Assembly (NCBI GenBank): GCA_902789175.1
Contig: CADANF010000008.1
Location: 48,872 to 112,871 of the forward strand
Reading direction: 5' to 3'
DNA: 64,000 nt
Source of the DNA: an uncultured Lachnospiraceae bacterium
Lineage (GTDB): Bacteria; Bacillota; Clostridia; Lachnospirales; Lachnospiraceae
Shown here: in pieces, positions 34,703-44,419 of the stretch
Layout: each line of letters starts with the position of its first letter
Position numbering within the stretch: position 1 is the stretch's first letter
Translations under genes and position numbers: made by a program
Notes under the pieces: generated by a model
Databases searched by the model: none
Seen by the model: the letters and a program-made list of their open reading frames with translations, nothing else
Told to the model about the DNA's origin: nothing

Positions 34703-36862
34703 CTAGTCCTCTTCATCTGCAAATTCAAAATCAATAACCCTGTCTATCTTATCACAGTTTACGACTTTTATCTTTACTTTATCTCCTAAAACGTATGTTT
34801 TCTTAGTTCTTTCTCCTACCATCATATATTTATCTTCGAAATAATTATAAAAATCATCACGGATAGAAGCAAGGCTGATGCATCCTTCTACTGTATTATC
34901 GAGTTCAACGAAGATATTCATATTTGTAAAGCCGGAAATGCTTCCTGTAAATACTTCACCTATATGTTCTGACATATATTCGATCTCTTTTAATTTAGTA
35001 ACATCTCTTTCAGCATCATCCGCTCTTCTTTCCTTTGCAGAATTATCTGCTGCTATATCCGGAAGGATTTTTGCATAATGCTTTCTTCTCTTATCATCAA
35101 GAGTACCATGAAGATTTTCCTTAATGATCCTGTGTATCATAAGATCCGGATATCTTCTGATAGGCGATGTAAAATGGCAATAATATTTACATGCAAGTCC
35201 AAAATGGCCTTCACATTCAGTTGAATATCTTGCCTGCTGCATGCTGCGAAGAGTCACCTTGGTTATCATATCAGCAAACGGAAGTCCTTCTATCTGCTTA
35301 AGCAATTTCTGGAATTCCTTTGGATGAACATTATCTTTTCCTGTTTTAAGGAAAATTCCAAGAGAACGAAGCATTACTTTTAACTTATCCACCTTTTCCA
35401 TATCAGGTGATTCATGAATTCTATATTCAAAAGGAATATCTTCCCAGAAATAGTCCTCAGCAATTGTTTCATTTGCTGCTAACATGAAGTCTTCAATAAG
35501 CATTGTGGCTGTATTTCTCTCATGAGGCTTGATATCTATAGGATTATGATCTTTATCACAGATAATATCTGTTTCTGGAAGATCAAAATCAATGGCCCCT
35601 CTCTTTCTTCTTACATTTCTAAGTTTAAGAGAAAGTTCCTTCATCATATCAAACATTGGAACAAGCTCTTTATAACGTGTAAGCAGTTCTTCATCGCTTC
35701 TTTCTAATATCTTATAGACATCAGAATAATTCATTCTCTCATTTACATTTATAAGACCTTCGCACACTTCATGATTTATGATCTTACCCTTTTCATCTAT
35801 ATCCATAAGACATGAGAGAGTGAGTCTGTCAGTATCATGATTAAGAGAACAGATCCCATTTGAAAGCTTATGAGGGATCATAGGGATAACACTGTCAGCA
35901 AGATAACAGCTGGTTCCTCTCTTAAGCGCTTCCTTATCCAAAGGAGAATTTTCTGTTACATAATGAGAAACATCCGCAATATGAACTCCCAGATGAAATA
36001 TCCCATCTTCAAAAGAAAGGGAAATAGCATCATCTAAGTCCTTTGCATCTTCTCCATCTATTGTTACTGTCAAAAGATTTCTAAAATCTCTTCTTCCTTT
36101 TTTATCTTCTTCAGAAACTGTATCCGGAATATAATTCAACTCAGTTTCCACATCCTGAGGGAATTCCTCTGGAATATCATAAGAACGGACTACCTGAATG
36201 ATATCTGATGAAGGATCATCTACATGACCCAGGATCTCCGTTACCTTACCTGTTGGAGACTTTTTATCATTTCCATAATCGCGTATTTCAACAATTACGA
36301 TATTTCCTGTAACAGCACCAATACTTGCCTTTTCAGGCACAAAGATATCATCAGCTATCTTTTTATTATTTGGGATAACAAAACCATAGCCGTCACAAGC
36401 CTGAAATATGCCAATAAGTTCAGTAATGCCACGCTTTACGATCCTTATGATACGTCCTTCAGTTCTAGGGCCGGTCTTTCTTTTGTCCAGCTGTACTAAA
36501 ACTGTATCCCCATGAAAAGCATTAAGAGAATTCTTATCATGAATAAAAAGATCTTCCTCTCTTCCTTCAACTTTTACAAATCCAAAGCTTCTCTTATTAC
36601 CAATATATGTACCCAGGAGAACATTATCCGGCATAGGCATATATCTGTTATTCTTTGTTTTTACTATACGAGCTTCATCTTCAAGCTCGTTAAGACAAAC
36701 AAGTAATTCATCTCTATCTTCTTCGCTTACATTTAAAACGTAACAAAGTTCTTTAAATCTTGCCGGCTTATAATTTGGAACCGACATGAATTCTAAGATC
36801 ATATTTTTTCTTTCTGATCTTTTTTTATCTTCTTCATTTTCTATATTATATGTATCTAACAT
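34703..36862 (-). CDS. rnr: Ribonuclease R
   Basis: RNase R is a 3'-5' exonuclease that digests structured RNA and works with trans-translation to remove defective mRNA. The 719-aa protein has an N-terminal winged helix (FKELCYVLNVSEEDRDELLVCL), cold-shock domains (YIGNKRSFGFVKVEGREED), the RNB catalytic domain with TIDGEDAKDLDDAIS and RYPDLMIHR, and a C-terminal S1 domain (VFTGSISGFTNMNIFVELD). I use the ATG at 36860-36862 with AGGAGG upstream; the open frame extends 54 codons further but shows no homology. It follows secG and is followed tightly by smpB. Confidence 0.96.
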   Translation of the reverse strand: MLDTYNIENEEDKKRSERKNMILEFMSVPNYKPARFKELCYVLNVSEEDRDELLVCLNELEDEARIVKTKNNRYMPMPDNVLLGTYIGNKRSFGFVKVEGREEDLFIHDKNSLNAFHGDTVLVQLDKRKTGPRTEGRIIRIVKRGITELIGIFQACDGYGFVIPNNKKIADDIFVPEKASIGAVTGNIVIVEIRDYGNDKKSPTGKVTEILGHVDDPSSDIIQVVRSYDIPEEFPQDVETELNYIPDTVSEEDKKGRRDFRNLLTVTIDGEDAKDLDDAISLSFEDGIFHLGVHIADVSHYVTENSPLDKEALKRGTSCYLADSVIPMIPHKLSNGICSLNHDTDRLTLSCLMDIDEKGKIINHEVCEGLINVNERMNYSDVYKILERSDEELLTRYKELVPMFDMMKELSLKLRNVRRKRGAIDFDLPETDIICDKDHNPIDIKPHERNTATMLIEDFMLAANETIAEDYFWEDIPFEYRIHESPDMEKVDKLKVMLRSLGIFLKTGKDNVHPKEFQKLLKQIEGLPFADMITKVTLRSMQQARYSTECEGHFGLACKYYCHFTSPIRRYPDLMIHRIIKENLHGTLDDKRRKHYAKILPDIAADNSAKERRADDAERDVTKLKEIEYMSEHIGEVFTGSISGFTNMNIFVELDNTVEGCISLASIRDDFYNYFEDKYMMVGERTKKTYVLGDKVKIKVVNCDKIDRVIDFEFADEED

Positions 36863-36920
36863 GTTAACCTCCTGATCAATTGCCCCGTGGTATGTAACTT
36901 CTCTATAGCTTATTATAAAA

Positions 36921-36950
36921 CAAAAAGGTGCTGAAATGATCAGCACCTTA
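36921..36950 (-). terminator. Terminator/attenuator between secG and rnr
   Basis: AAGGTGCTG (36925-36933) pairs perfectly with CAGCACCTT (36941-36949). A minus-strand T-run follows. It stands between secG and rnr in an otherwise colinear unit, so it probably allows partial readthrough. Confidence 0.8.
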
Positions 36951-36968
36951 AATAATTCATATATCAGA

Positions 36969-37208
36969 TTATCTAACCCACTTTGAAGAAAGAATAGCTG
37001 CAACAACGAAGAAAAGGATTCCAAGAACCAGAGTTACCTTCTTTGTGATTTCTTCCTTTGAGTGCTTCTTATTCTTCTCCCAGTAAGATGAACTAACTGA
37101 ACCAACAAATGTATCTGTAGCGTTGCCTTCTACACCCTTCTGCATAAGAACAACGATTGAAAGTGCTATACCAATAACAATAAGTAATATTGTAAGTGCG
37201 AGTTTCAC
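36969..37208 (-). CDS. secG: Preprotein translocase subunit SecG
   Basis: SecG assists the SecYEG channel. The 79-aa protein has two membrane segments (about residues 3-22 and 59-76) around a cytoplasmic loop with the conserved VLMQKGVEGNATDTFVG stretch. Length fits the family. GGAGG precedes the start codon, and a good promoter lies about 40 bases upstream. secG next to rnr and smpB is a common Firmicute order. Confidence 0.93.
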   Translation of the reverse strand: MKLALTILLIVIGIALSIVVLMQKGVEGNATDTFVGSVSSSYWEKNKKHSKEEITKKVTLVLGILFFVVAAILSSKWVR

Positions 37209-37247
37209 AACAAATTCCTCCTGATGAAATAAAAATCATACTGTGTT

Positions 37248-37276
37248 ATAGTATCATATTAAAAATAATAATGCAA
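37248..37276 (-). promoter_or_regulatory. Promoter of secG
   Basis: Minus-strand TTGCAT (37271-37276), a 17-base spacer and TACTAT (37248-37253), with TGA ahead of the -10. Confidence 0.7.
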
Positions 37277-37314
37277 CCATATATTTTATAATTTAGCTAC
37301 ATTTTAGCTTTTTA

Positions 37315-38547
37315 TTAATTTATGGCATCCAGAGGTTTTACTTTTACTGCCGCTCTCGAAGGTATGATACCAGCTATAACTGCTACAATAATGGTAACTA
37401 CGACTGCACCTAATGCTATCTTCCAATTTACCCCTACAAGACGGCTTCCTTTTGAAAGGTCCATAAGCTTTGCCAACTTGGGATTAAGAAAAAGACTTAA
37501 CAGATAGGATAAAACAACTCCTATCACTGCACCTATGGCTCCAAGAAATCCTGATTCAAATAAAAACATAAAGACAATATCATCCGAATCTGAACCTATC
37601 ATTTTCAGGAGTCCTATCTCTTTAATCCTGTCATATACCGCTGTTACCATAGTATTAACTATACCAATAAATGCAACTATAGCCGCTACAGTGCCTATAA
37701 CTGCAAGGATTATTTGCACTTTAGAGATCATATTTTCTGATTCTTCTATAATCTCAATATTACTATCCACCATAAATCCCATTTCATTTATAGCATTACT
37801 GACTCTTTTTGCATCTTCTATTGTATCAACACGTACCGTCAAAGAATCATAAACCCACATAGGATAAGGCTTATCATCCTTATCTTTAGGCTGATTTGGC
37901 ACAGCACCATCAACCATCTGTCTTTTAAGGAACATTTTTAATGTGTCCATATCTGTATATATATTATAATCATATTCATCAGCTGTAATACCGGATATAC
38001 TTAATTTAAACTGTGATTCATATGTAAATCTTTTCCCCACCTGAGGTTCTTTTCCAGAAGATGAATCCTTATATTTAACTGTTTTTGTCGAACTAAAGAG
38101 AGCCTGTTTAAATCCTCCCCCACATAAAAGCTCTGGTCTGGAACCATTTGAACAAGGAAATTCACCTTCTGAAAGTCCCAATTCCTCCATATATTCTCTG
38201 GTTATGCCGTAAACAGGACCATAATAGTAATATCCATTAAGTTCCATCGTTCCAGAACCATCCAACATAGGAAAGACCTGTTCTACATCTTCCATCTGAC
38301 TGATCTTTTCTATAGTTTTATCAGTTATCACCCTGTCTTTTCTTCTATTGTCCTGACTTATCACATATAGATCCACACCTGGATTATTCTTTTTTAATTC
38401 AGCAAGGACCGCAGTTTTATACCCCTCCCCGATGGATATCATGATAACTAATGACATTACACCTATGACCAGCCCCGAGATCGTAAGACATGTTCTTAAC
38501 TTTTTAATTTTTAAATGATTAAAACTTAACCTTAAAAACATTTTCAT
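37315..38547 (-). CDS. MacB/FtsX-type ABC transporter permease (410 aa)
   Basis: The protein has the MacB layout: one N-terminal membrane segment (about residues 18-40, TCLTISGLVIGVMSLVIMIS), a large outside domain (about 45-275) and three C-terminal segments forming an FtsX domain (ILAVIGTVAAIVAFIGIVNTM onward, then A-RIKEIGLLKMIG). Such permeases move peptides, lipids or drugs, or transmit force, rather than import nutrients. Its start shares a base with the stop of the CARDB-like gene (TAATG), implying coupled translation. It is the last gene of the four-gene ABC unit. Confidence 0.88.
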   Translation of the reverse strand: MKMFLRLSFNHLKIKKLRTCLTISGLVIGVMSLVIMISIGEGYKTAVLAELKKNNPGVDLYVISQDNRRKDRVITDKTIEKISQMEDVEQVFPMLDGSGTMELNGYYYYGPVYGITREYMEELGLSEGEFPCSNGSRPELLCGGGFKQALFSSTKTVKYKDSSSGKEPQVGKRFTYESQFKLSISGITADEYDYNIYTDMDTLKMFLKRQMVDGAVPNQPKDKDDKPYPMWVYDSLTVRVDTIEDAKRVSNAINEMGFMVDSNIEIIEESENMISKVQIILAVIGTVAAIVAFIGIVNTMVTAVYDRIKEIGLLKMIGSDSDDIVFMFLFESGFLGAIGAVIGVVLSYLLSLFLNPKLAKLMDLSKGSRLVGVNWKIALGAVVVTIIVAVIAGIIPSRAAVKVKPLDAIN

Positions 38548-39488
38548 TATTCAAATTCCTTTGATATTCTGCGTTTATATTTAATCCTTCTTACAATGAA
38601 AAATAGAACAATACAAAGAACTACAATACCAATAATAATGCCATACCAATTTCCTTCACCTTTTTTTTCAGGGCCTTCTTTAACTGTGATAATATCCGAA
38701 TAATCCTGTTCCATTACATTGATCACACCAGAAACGCCAAGTCTATATTCATCTGTATATTTATTTCCATCTTTATCTTCATAATTAACATACAGCTTAT
38801 TTATCCTGTCGCCTCTTCCCAATGCTATAGTCTTTGTTATGAGATCAATATTTGCACTTTTTCCAACCTCAATAGTTCCAATAAACTGATCAGTCTGTGT
38901 GATATTATCTCCTTTACATACAGCTTCAACATTATAGATATCAGAATTACCAATATTATTTACACTGGCAACAATTTCAATATTATCTCCGAGACGTATA
39001 TCTTCCTCTATGATATATGCACCATAAATCTTTGCTCTTGCTTCATAAGAAACCGGGATATAGATCTCATCCACATTTTCATAGCTGCCATTCCAGTTCT
39101 CATATTCAGTTTTTATTGTTATCTTATAAGCATTTTCCTTCAACCCCTTATCTGCTTTTAATGTAAATGACAGAGTCTCTTCTTCCTCTCCATAGATTTC
39201 ATCAATATAGGCTGTTCCTGGGCTATTTACCGGAAGAAACTGACCATTATCCGATGAAATCTTACACTTTATATTAGAAACCCTGTTTAACGCATTATTT
39301 TTTAAAGTAAAAGTTATTTTAAATGTATCTCCTGGATAGATTTTTTCTTTATCAATAGAATAATCAGAAACCATAAGTCTTGGTGTATCAGCACTAACTT
39401 CTTTAATAGGTATTAAACCACATGTGCCAAGGATTAGTACTGATAAAGTCATTATTATACATATTTTTTTCCTAAATTCTGCCTTCAT
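38547..39488 (-). CDS. Secreted CARDB-like protein with C-terminal membrane anchor
   Basis: The 313-aa protein has a signal peptide (about residues 5-32), two Ig-like domains of the CARDB/COG1361 type (about 38-140 and 145-245; for example IYPGDTFKITFTLKNNA and IRLGDNIEIVASVNNIG) and a C-terminal membrane segment (about 283-303) with a basic tail. I use the ATG at 39486-39488 because GGGGGAGG lies just upstream; an earlier in-frame ATG would add seven residues. Placed between two ABC permease genes, it is probably an extracellular subunit of that exporter, perhaps for substrate capture. Confidence 0.78.
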   Translation of the reverse strand: MKAEFRKKICIIMTLSVLILGTCGLIPIKEVSADTPRLMVSDYSIDKEKIYPGDTFKITFTLKNNALNRVSNIKCKISSDNGQFLPVNSPGTAYIDEIYGEEEETLSFTLKADKGLKENAYKITIKTEYENWNGSYENVDEIYIPVSYEARAKIYGAYIIEEDIRLGDNIEIVASVNNIGNSDIYNVEAVCKGDNITQTDQFIGTIEVGKSANIDLITKTIALGRGDRINKLYVNYEDKDGNKYTDEYRLGVSGVINVMEQDYSDIITVKEGPEKKGEGNWYGIIIGIVVLCIVLFFIVRRIKYKRRISKEFE

Positions 39489-39505
39489 CTTAACCTCCCC
39501 CATGA

Positions 39506-41866
39506 TCAAATAGAATCACATGATAATTCTTTTGCTACATCAAGCCTCATATTCTTTACATATTTATAATTAGAATAAATATATGCTAAAGCTGATAAAA
39601 CCAGTCCTAAAACTATAGCCCATATAGCAATAGAAAATTTAATGTAAAATAAATATTTAAGTACATTATAATAAAGCCAAAGATGAGCCAATATTCCTAA
39701 AGGAATTCCAATAAGTGAAGCTCTAAACCAAACTATAAAGCCCTCCAGCATAACCGTTTTATATAAGCTACTTTTAGTCATGCCAAGTGCTCTTAACTGA
39801 GCCATTTCATTTGTCCTGATACGCAGATTACTTCTTGTTATGATTATGGAGTTAATAACATTAATAAATATAAATATAAAAACAACACTTATAAAAGAAA
39901 CTATTTTTAAAACATTATCTATAATCTCCGGAACCGTAGAAAAATAACCTGACATAAAAGAACTGAAATAGTACCTGTCAATCCCTTCACCATCACCATC
40001 GTAATCTATATCTAACTTTGATAATCCCGAACTAAAGCAATTATCTACATGAACCATAAATCCAGAATAATCATTAGCATTACACTTAAAGAGTTTAAAA
40101 TAATTGTCTGTAGTCGTTAAAAACTTAGGTTCATCAGAAGAAATATTTGCGTCTTTCTCCACAATTCCTTCTATAACCAGTTTCTTTGTATATCCCTTTG
40201 CTCTTAATTCCTCAACCACTTTTGATATAGACTGCGAGTAATCAGAATAACTAATTTCCTGATCCTCAACTTTTACTTCTTCTGCAATTCTGTTTCTTAG
40301 GATAACCGGATCAACTATTTCTATTTCATCCCCTACCTTATAATCAGTAAATGTGTAGTTTTTCATTTCAGGAAGAAATCCATCATAATAATAACTGTTA
40401 TGATTTTCACACAATCCATAATTAACCAGGATCACTCCATTTTCTGATATATCCAAGGTTCCATCTATAAGGTATTCCTCATTTCTTTTAAAATCATTTT
40501 CATCATACGCATAAATCTGAAAATCTATAAGATTATAAACTCTTTCATACCATTCTCCAGCGTCAGGATCATTAATCTTATCAAGGCTCCTAAGAATATC
40601 AAATTCGGAGCGGGTTTCATTTAAATATTCTTTATTTATATGTTTTAATAAATCTGATTTTTGTTTTAATAGAATATTATTATCATAAACATATTTCACT
40701 TCTCCAATACCATTTGTATTTTTGATCACTTCCATATTATCCTTTGATGGAAGATAAGATTTTATTTCTTCAAAACTTATGTAACTATAATATTTACTAG
40801 GAATTATATAATCCTGATAATATCCAAACTGTGAATTGACCAATTTCATGTATTTAAGAAACCCATTAACAAGGCCTCCTACAGTCACAATAACCACCAA
40901 TCCAAACATTATGGATAATGTTGTTTTCAAAGTTCTTTTATTATTTCTCTTTAAATTCTTATATGCATAATCCCCCTCAATTCCAAATAATAACTTCCAT
41001 ATTCCACTATCTCTTTTTTTAAGTCTGCTCTGCTTTATCTTGATATTTGCACTTAATGCTTCCACTGGTGAAAGATTTATAATATATTTCATTCTTTCTC
41101 TTACGATAAAGAAAAGATCAAAATAGAACTCAGCAAATACAATTATAAATGGAAGAAAATTAAAACCAACTGGATATCCTCTTCTAAAACTGATCAGAGA
41201 ACTGAAAACAAATGCTAAAACACATCCAATAGTAATTCCTATGGTTTCGATCATAAAAGCTTCATGTAATATGATCTGTTTTATCTCTTTTTTAGTAGCG
41301 CCTATACATCTTAAATTTCCATAATCTTTAATTCTTTCAATTGCCGATAATTGCATACTGTTTCTTATGTATCCGACTCCAATTATCGTTATGATATATG
41401 AAACTATTACAGCAAGTAATACGATGATATTACCTTCATTCGTGATATCCTGACCGTATGTCCATACAAGTGCTTCATTTACCTCTGCATTAACACCGTA
41501 TTCTTTTGTAAGCTTATCTCTATAATAGTTGATAAGCAATTTATTCTTTACATTAATATGTAATGCATCCTCTAAAATTGGTTCTCTATCATCTTTAACT
41601 CCCGTAATTTCAGTACCTACATATCCGGATTCAACATATTTTTGATCAATGATCTCTTTTGCTTTTTCCTTATCAACATTAGTTATAAGGATTTCATAAT
41701 CAGCAAATCCTCTTATATCTTTTCTATAACTTCTTACCCAGTTAAAAGTAATATTAAGTATTGAAAATATACAGATAACAACAAGTGCTGTACATACTAT
41801 CGTAAAGATATTCCGTTTTTTATTCTGTCTGAAATATTTATTTCCAAGTTCTTTATAATGCTCCAT
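39506..41866 (-). CDS. Large FtsX-family ABC transporter permease (786 aa)
   Basis: This 786-aa permease has an N-terminal membrane segment (about 17-38), an outside domain (to about 140), a three-segment FtsX core (about 150-255, including AIERIKDYGNLRCIGATKKEIKQI), another segment near 310, a large outside domain (about 335-655) and a final three-segment FtsX core (EMAQLRALGMTKSSLYKTVM). It has two FtsX domains, like BceB/YtrF-type exporters. It starts 10 bases after the ATPase stop. With the second, smaller permease it could form the transporter, or both could share one ATPase. Confidence 0.85.
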   Translation of the reverse strand: MEHYKELGNKYFRQNKKRNIFTIVCTALVVICIFSILNITFNWVRSYRKDIRGFADYEILITNVDKEKAKEIIDQKYVESGYVGTEITGVKDDREPILEDALHINVKNKLLINYYRDKLTKEYGVNAEVNEALVWTYGQDITNEGNIIVLLAVIVSYIITIIGVGYIRNSMQLSAIERIKDYGNLRCIGATKKEIKQIILHEAFMIETIGITIGCVLAFVFSSLISFRRGYPVGFNFLPFIIVFAEFYFDLFFIVRERMKYIINLSPVEALSANIKIKQSRLKKRDSGIWKLLFGIEGDYAYKNLKRNNKRTLKTTLSIMFGLVVIVTVGGLVNGFLKYMKLVNSQFGYYQDYIIPSKYYSYISFEEIKSYLPSKDNMEVIKNTNGIGEVKYVYDNNILLKQKSDLLKHINKEYLNETRSEFDILRSLDKINDPDAGEWYERVYNLIDFQIYAYDENDFKRNEEYLIDGTLDISENGVILVNYGLCENHNSYYYDGFLPEMKNYTFTDYKVGDEIEIVDPVILRNRIAEEVKVEDQEISYSDYSQSISKVVEELRAKGYTKKLVIEGIVEKDANISSDEPKFLTTTDNYFKLFKCNANDYSGFMVHVDNCFSSGLSKLDIDYDGDGEGIDRYYFSSFMSGYFSTVPEIIDNVLKIVSFISVVFIFIFINVINSIIITRSNLRIRTNEMAQLRALGMTKSSLYKTVMLEGFIVWFRASLIGIPLGILAHLWLYYNVLKYLFYIKFSIAIWAIVLGLVLSALAYIYSNYKYVKNMRLDVAKELSCDSI

Positions 41867-41875
41867 ATTTTTCCC

Positions 41876-42544
41876 CTACTCCTCAATCTCTCCATCCTTT
41901 ATCCTGATTATCCTGTCAGCCTCTCTTGCCAGATCCATATTATGAGTTATGATAACAAGAGTCTGTCCAAGGTCATGTACAGATTTCATAAGAAGATCCA
42001 TAACTTCTTTACCATTTTTAGAATCCAGAGCACCTGTAGGTTCATCTGCAAGAATTAAAGTAGGATTATTAGCCAGGGCCCTTGCAATGGCTGTTCTTTG
42101 TTGCTGTCCGCCGGATAATTCACCCGGAAGATGTTTTCTTCTATCAGAAAGTCCCAAAAGATTTATTACATGATCCAGATATTCCTTATCAGGTTTTCTA
42201 TGATCAAGAAGCACTGGAAGATTGATATTTTCTTCAACTGTAAGTACGGGTATTAAATGATAGGCCTGAAATATAAAGCCAACTTTTCTTCTTCTAAATA
42301 TACTTAATTCATCATCATTATATCTTGTGATCTCTTTACCATCTACAATAATGGTTCCATCAGATGGATAGTCAACTCCTCCAATTACATTAAGCAAAGT
42401 AGATTTACCACTACCCGAAGCCCCAACAACCGCTACCACGCTGCCTCTTTCAATCTCAAGATTTACATTATGAAGAGCAAGTATCTTAGAATCTTTTTCC
42501 CCATAAATCTTAGATACATTTCTCATTTCAACGATATTATCCAT
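41876..42544 (-). CDS. ABC transporter ATP-binding protein (LolD/MacB type)
   Basis: The 222-aa ATPase has Walker A GASGSGKST, the Q-loop IFQAYHL, the signature LSGGQQQRTAIARAL, Walker B LILADEPTGALD and the H-loop ITHNMD. The EPTGALD sequence is typical of the LolD/MacB/FtsE/BceA group that pairs with FtsX permeases. It is the first gene of the ABC unit and is separated from the upstream two-component pair by a terminator, so it has its own promoter and may be controlled by that pair. Confidence 0.95.
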   Translation of the reverse strand: MDNIVEMRNVSKIYGEKDSKILALHNVNLEIERGSVVAVVGASGSGKSTLLNVIGGVDYPSDGTIIVDGKEITRYNDDELSIFRRRKVGFIFQAYHLIPVLTVEENINLPVLLDHRKPDKEYLDHVINLLGLSDRRKHLPGELSGGQQQRTAIARALANNPTLILADEPTGALDSKNGKEVMDLLMKSVHDLGQTLVIITHNMDLAREADRIIRIKDGEIEE

Positions 42545-42613
42545 TACTATACCTTTCCTTTCATTTTTCTATTATCAATTTATCACCCACGACTTACAAT
42601 CAAGTGACAAAAT

Positions 42614-42651
42614 AAAAAGGCAATCTTACAAATTTGAAAGATTGCCTTTTT
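42614..42651. terminator. Terminator after the OmpR-type two-component pair
   Basis: AAAAAGGCAATCTT (42614-42627, with a preceding AT pair) pairs with AAGATTGCCTTTTT (42638-42651). It has T-runs on both strands and lies just after the histidine kinase stop. Confidence 0.88.
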
Positions 42652-42654
42652 ATC

Positions 42655-43713
42655 TTATTTATTTAACTGGATGGTAAATACAGTGCCTTCATTAACCTTA
42701 CTATTTACCGTGATACGACCGTCCTGCTTTTCAATTATGGATTTTGAAAGTGAAAGACCTATTCCAACACTGTTAGGATTTACTTCATTGCTGGCCCTGT
42801 AAAATCTTTCAAAAATATGAGAAAGAACTTCTTCAGTCATTCCTATTCCATAATCTTTTATATATATTCTTGTATATATATTATTTTGTTCAACTGAGAC
42901 ATTTATCTTATCTGACTTTTCATAAGAATAATCTGAAGCATTCTTTATAATATTTATCAATGCTTCTGTAAGCCACTGCATATCTCCCTTAACTATAATT
43001 TTAGGAGGACTATCTATCACAACCTCCTGACCTCTTTCTTTAGTAAGATAAGCAACTGCACTTTTTGCCTCAGAAAGAGCATCATAAAGATTAAATTCCT
43101 CATTCAAAAATTCAACTGCACCAGCTTCAATACGAGCAAGTTTCAGCATGGCAAGGACCATCCATTCCATTCTGTCAACCTGATTTGCTGTTTCCTTTAA
43201 GATCAGATTTCTTTCATCCAGAGAATCTACTTTATTTTCAATTAAAAGATCAAGAAAAACATTCATTGAAGCAAGAGGCGTCTTTAACTGATGAGATATA
43301 TCCTGCATAACATTCATAAGATACTCTTTTTCTTTCTTCTCTTTATTCTTAGCTTCTCTAAACATATTTACAAGTTTGCCGAAATTATCATATAAAACTC
43401 CAATGGCTCCTTCTTCCAGAGCATTATCATTATTTTTGATAATTTCTGCTTCATTATCTCTTATGATCGCTTCCATCATATCCGAAGCTTTATCTACTGA
43501 TGAATATGCTTTATATATCATTTTTCTTGAATAAAGATATAAGACCAATAAGGAAATGATATTTATAGAAAAAAGTATCCAAAGCATTACAATTACAAAT
43601 ATATCTGAAACATAACTTAAGATGATCATGATACCAAGATTTATCACCAGATATATTGCAACTATCACTATATTAAAAAATTTAAACTCTTTTTTCTCAA
43701 AATCACTTTTCAT
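42655..43713 (-). CDS. Membrane sensor histidine kinase (HisKA type)
   Basis: The 352-aa kinase has two adjacent membrane segments (about residues 12-34 and 37-58) with almost no outside loop, a HAMP-like linker (about 60-115), HisKA with the phospho-accepting His in MQDISHQLKTPLASM and a HATPase domain (N-box NIIKNASDYS, G-boxes YGIGMTEE and GIGLSLSKSI). The lack of an extracellular sensor is typical of kinases that sense through a partner ABC permease (BceS-like). The ABC unit just downstream is the obvious partner. It overlaps the response regulator stop by one base. Confidence 0.92.
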   Translation of the reverse strand: MKSDFEKKEFKFFNIVIVAIYLVINLGIMIILSYVSDIFVIVMLWILFSINIISLLVLYLYSRKMIYKAYSSVDKASDMMEAIIRDNEAEIIKNNDNALEEGAIGVLYDNFGKLVNMFREAKNKEKKEKEYLMNVMQDISHQLKTPLASMNVFLDLLIENKVDSLDERNLILKETANQVDRMEWMVLAMLKLARIEAGAVEFLNEEFNLYDALSEAKSAVAYLTKERGQEVVIDSPPKIIVKGDMQWLTEALINIIKNASDYSYEKSDKINVSVEQNNIYTRIYIKDYGIGMTEEVLSHIFERFYRASNEVNPNSVGIGLSLSKSIIEKQDGRITVNSKVNEGTVFTIQLNK

Positions 43714-44405
43714 TATTCACCAAACCTATATCCTACACCTTTTACTGTCTTTATAAATCCAGCATCTTCCCCTAATTTATCTCTCAGCCTCTTAATATAT
43801 ACTGATAAAGTATTATCGTCGATAAACGAATTTTCAGTATCATAAAGCCTTTCCATAAGTAAATTCCTGGTAAGAACTATTCCCTTATTATTAAGGAATT
43901 CTCTTAATAATCTTAATTCAGCAGGAGTGCAGTCTATAAGCTCATCTCCAATATAAAGTCTTAAAGAAGATTCACTAAACTTATGTTCTCCAAAATAAAT
44001 ATTATCCTCACTGGCTTTAGTATTATTTTTTCCCCTTTCATGCCTTCTTATAACCGCAGCTATTCTAGCTAAAAGTTCTTTAACTCTGTACGGTTTCGTA
44101 ATATAATCATCAGCCCCAAGATCAAGGCCTCTGACAATGTTTGCTTCGTCACTGACAGCAGTTGAAAAAATTACAGGAATATCTATATTCATCTGCATAA
44201 ATTCTTCAAGAAAAGAAAAGCCATCTCCATCCGGAAGCATAACATCAAGTATTATAAGACTATAATTCTTTTCTTTAAGCAGAAACTCTCTGGCTTCTTT
44301 TAGATTTTTTGCATGATCAGTAAGATATCCATCTGCCTTTAAGGTATAATTAAGTCCCATTGCAAGGGCAAAGTCATCTTCTATAACTAATATCTTTCTA
44401 TCCAT
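43713..44405 (-). CDS. OmpR/PhoB-family response regulator
   Basis: The 230-aa protein has a receiver domain (acidic pair in VIEDDFAL, phospho-acceptor Asp in IILDVMLPDGDG, Thr/Ser in FSTAVSD, Lys in YITKPYRVKELL) and a winged-helix DNA-binding domain (about residues 135-230, with ELRLLREFLNNKG and VYIKRLRDKLG, ending in TVKGVGYRF). It is cotranscribed with the kinase and starts 14 bases after the esterase stop. The ABC export genes immediately downstream are the likely targets. Confidence 0.94.
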   Translation of the reverse strand: MDRKILVIEDDFALAMGLNYTLKADGYLTDHAKNLKEAREFLLKEKNYSLIILDVMLPDGDGFSFLEEFMQMNIDIPVIFSTAVSDEANIVRGLDLGADDYITKPYRVKELLARIAAVIRRHERGKNNTKASEDNIYFGEHKFSESSLRLYIGDELIDCTPAELRLLREFLNNKGIVLTRNLLMERLYDTENSFIDDNTLSVYIKRLRDKLGEDAGFIKTVKGVGYRFGE

Positions 44406-44419
44406 TTCATACCCCTGTT

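Noticed and set aside
36862-37024. 54-residue hydrophobic N-terminal extension of RNase R
   Set aside because: It runs through the secG terminator hairpin, has no family similarity and a good AGGAGG-ATG start lies downstream of it.
37261-37314. Terminator after the 410-aa ABC permease
   Set aside because: Only a 4-bp AGCT stem is present, too weak to report.
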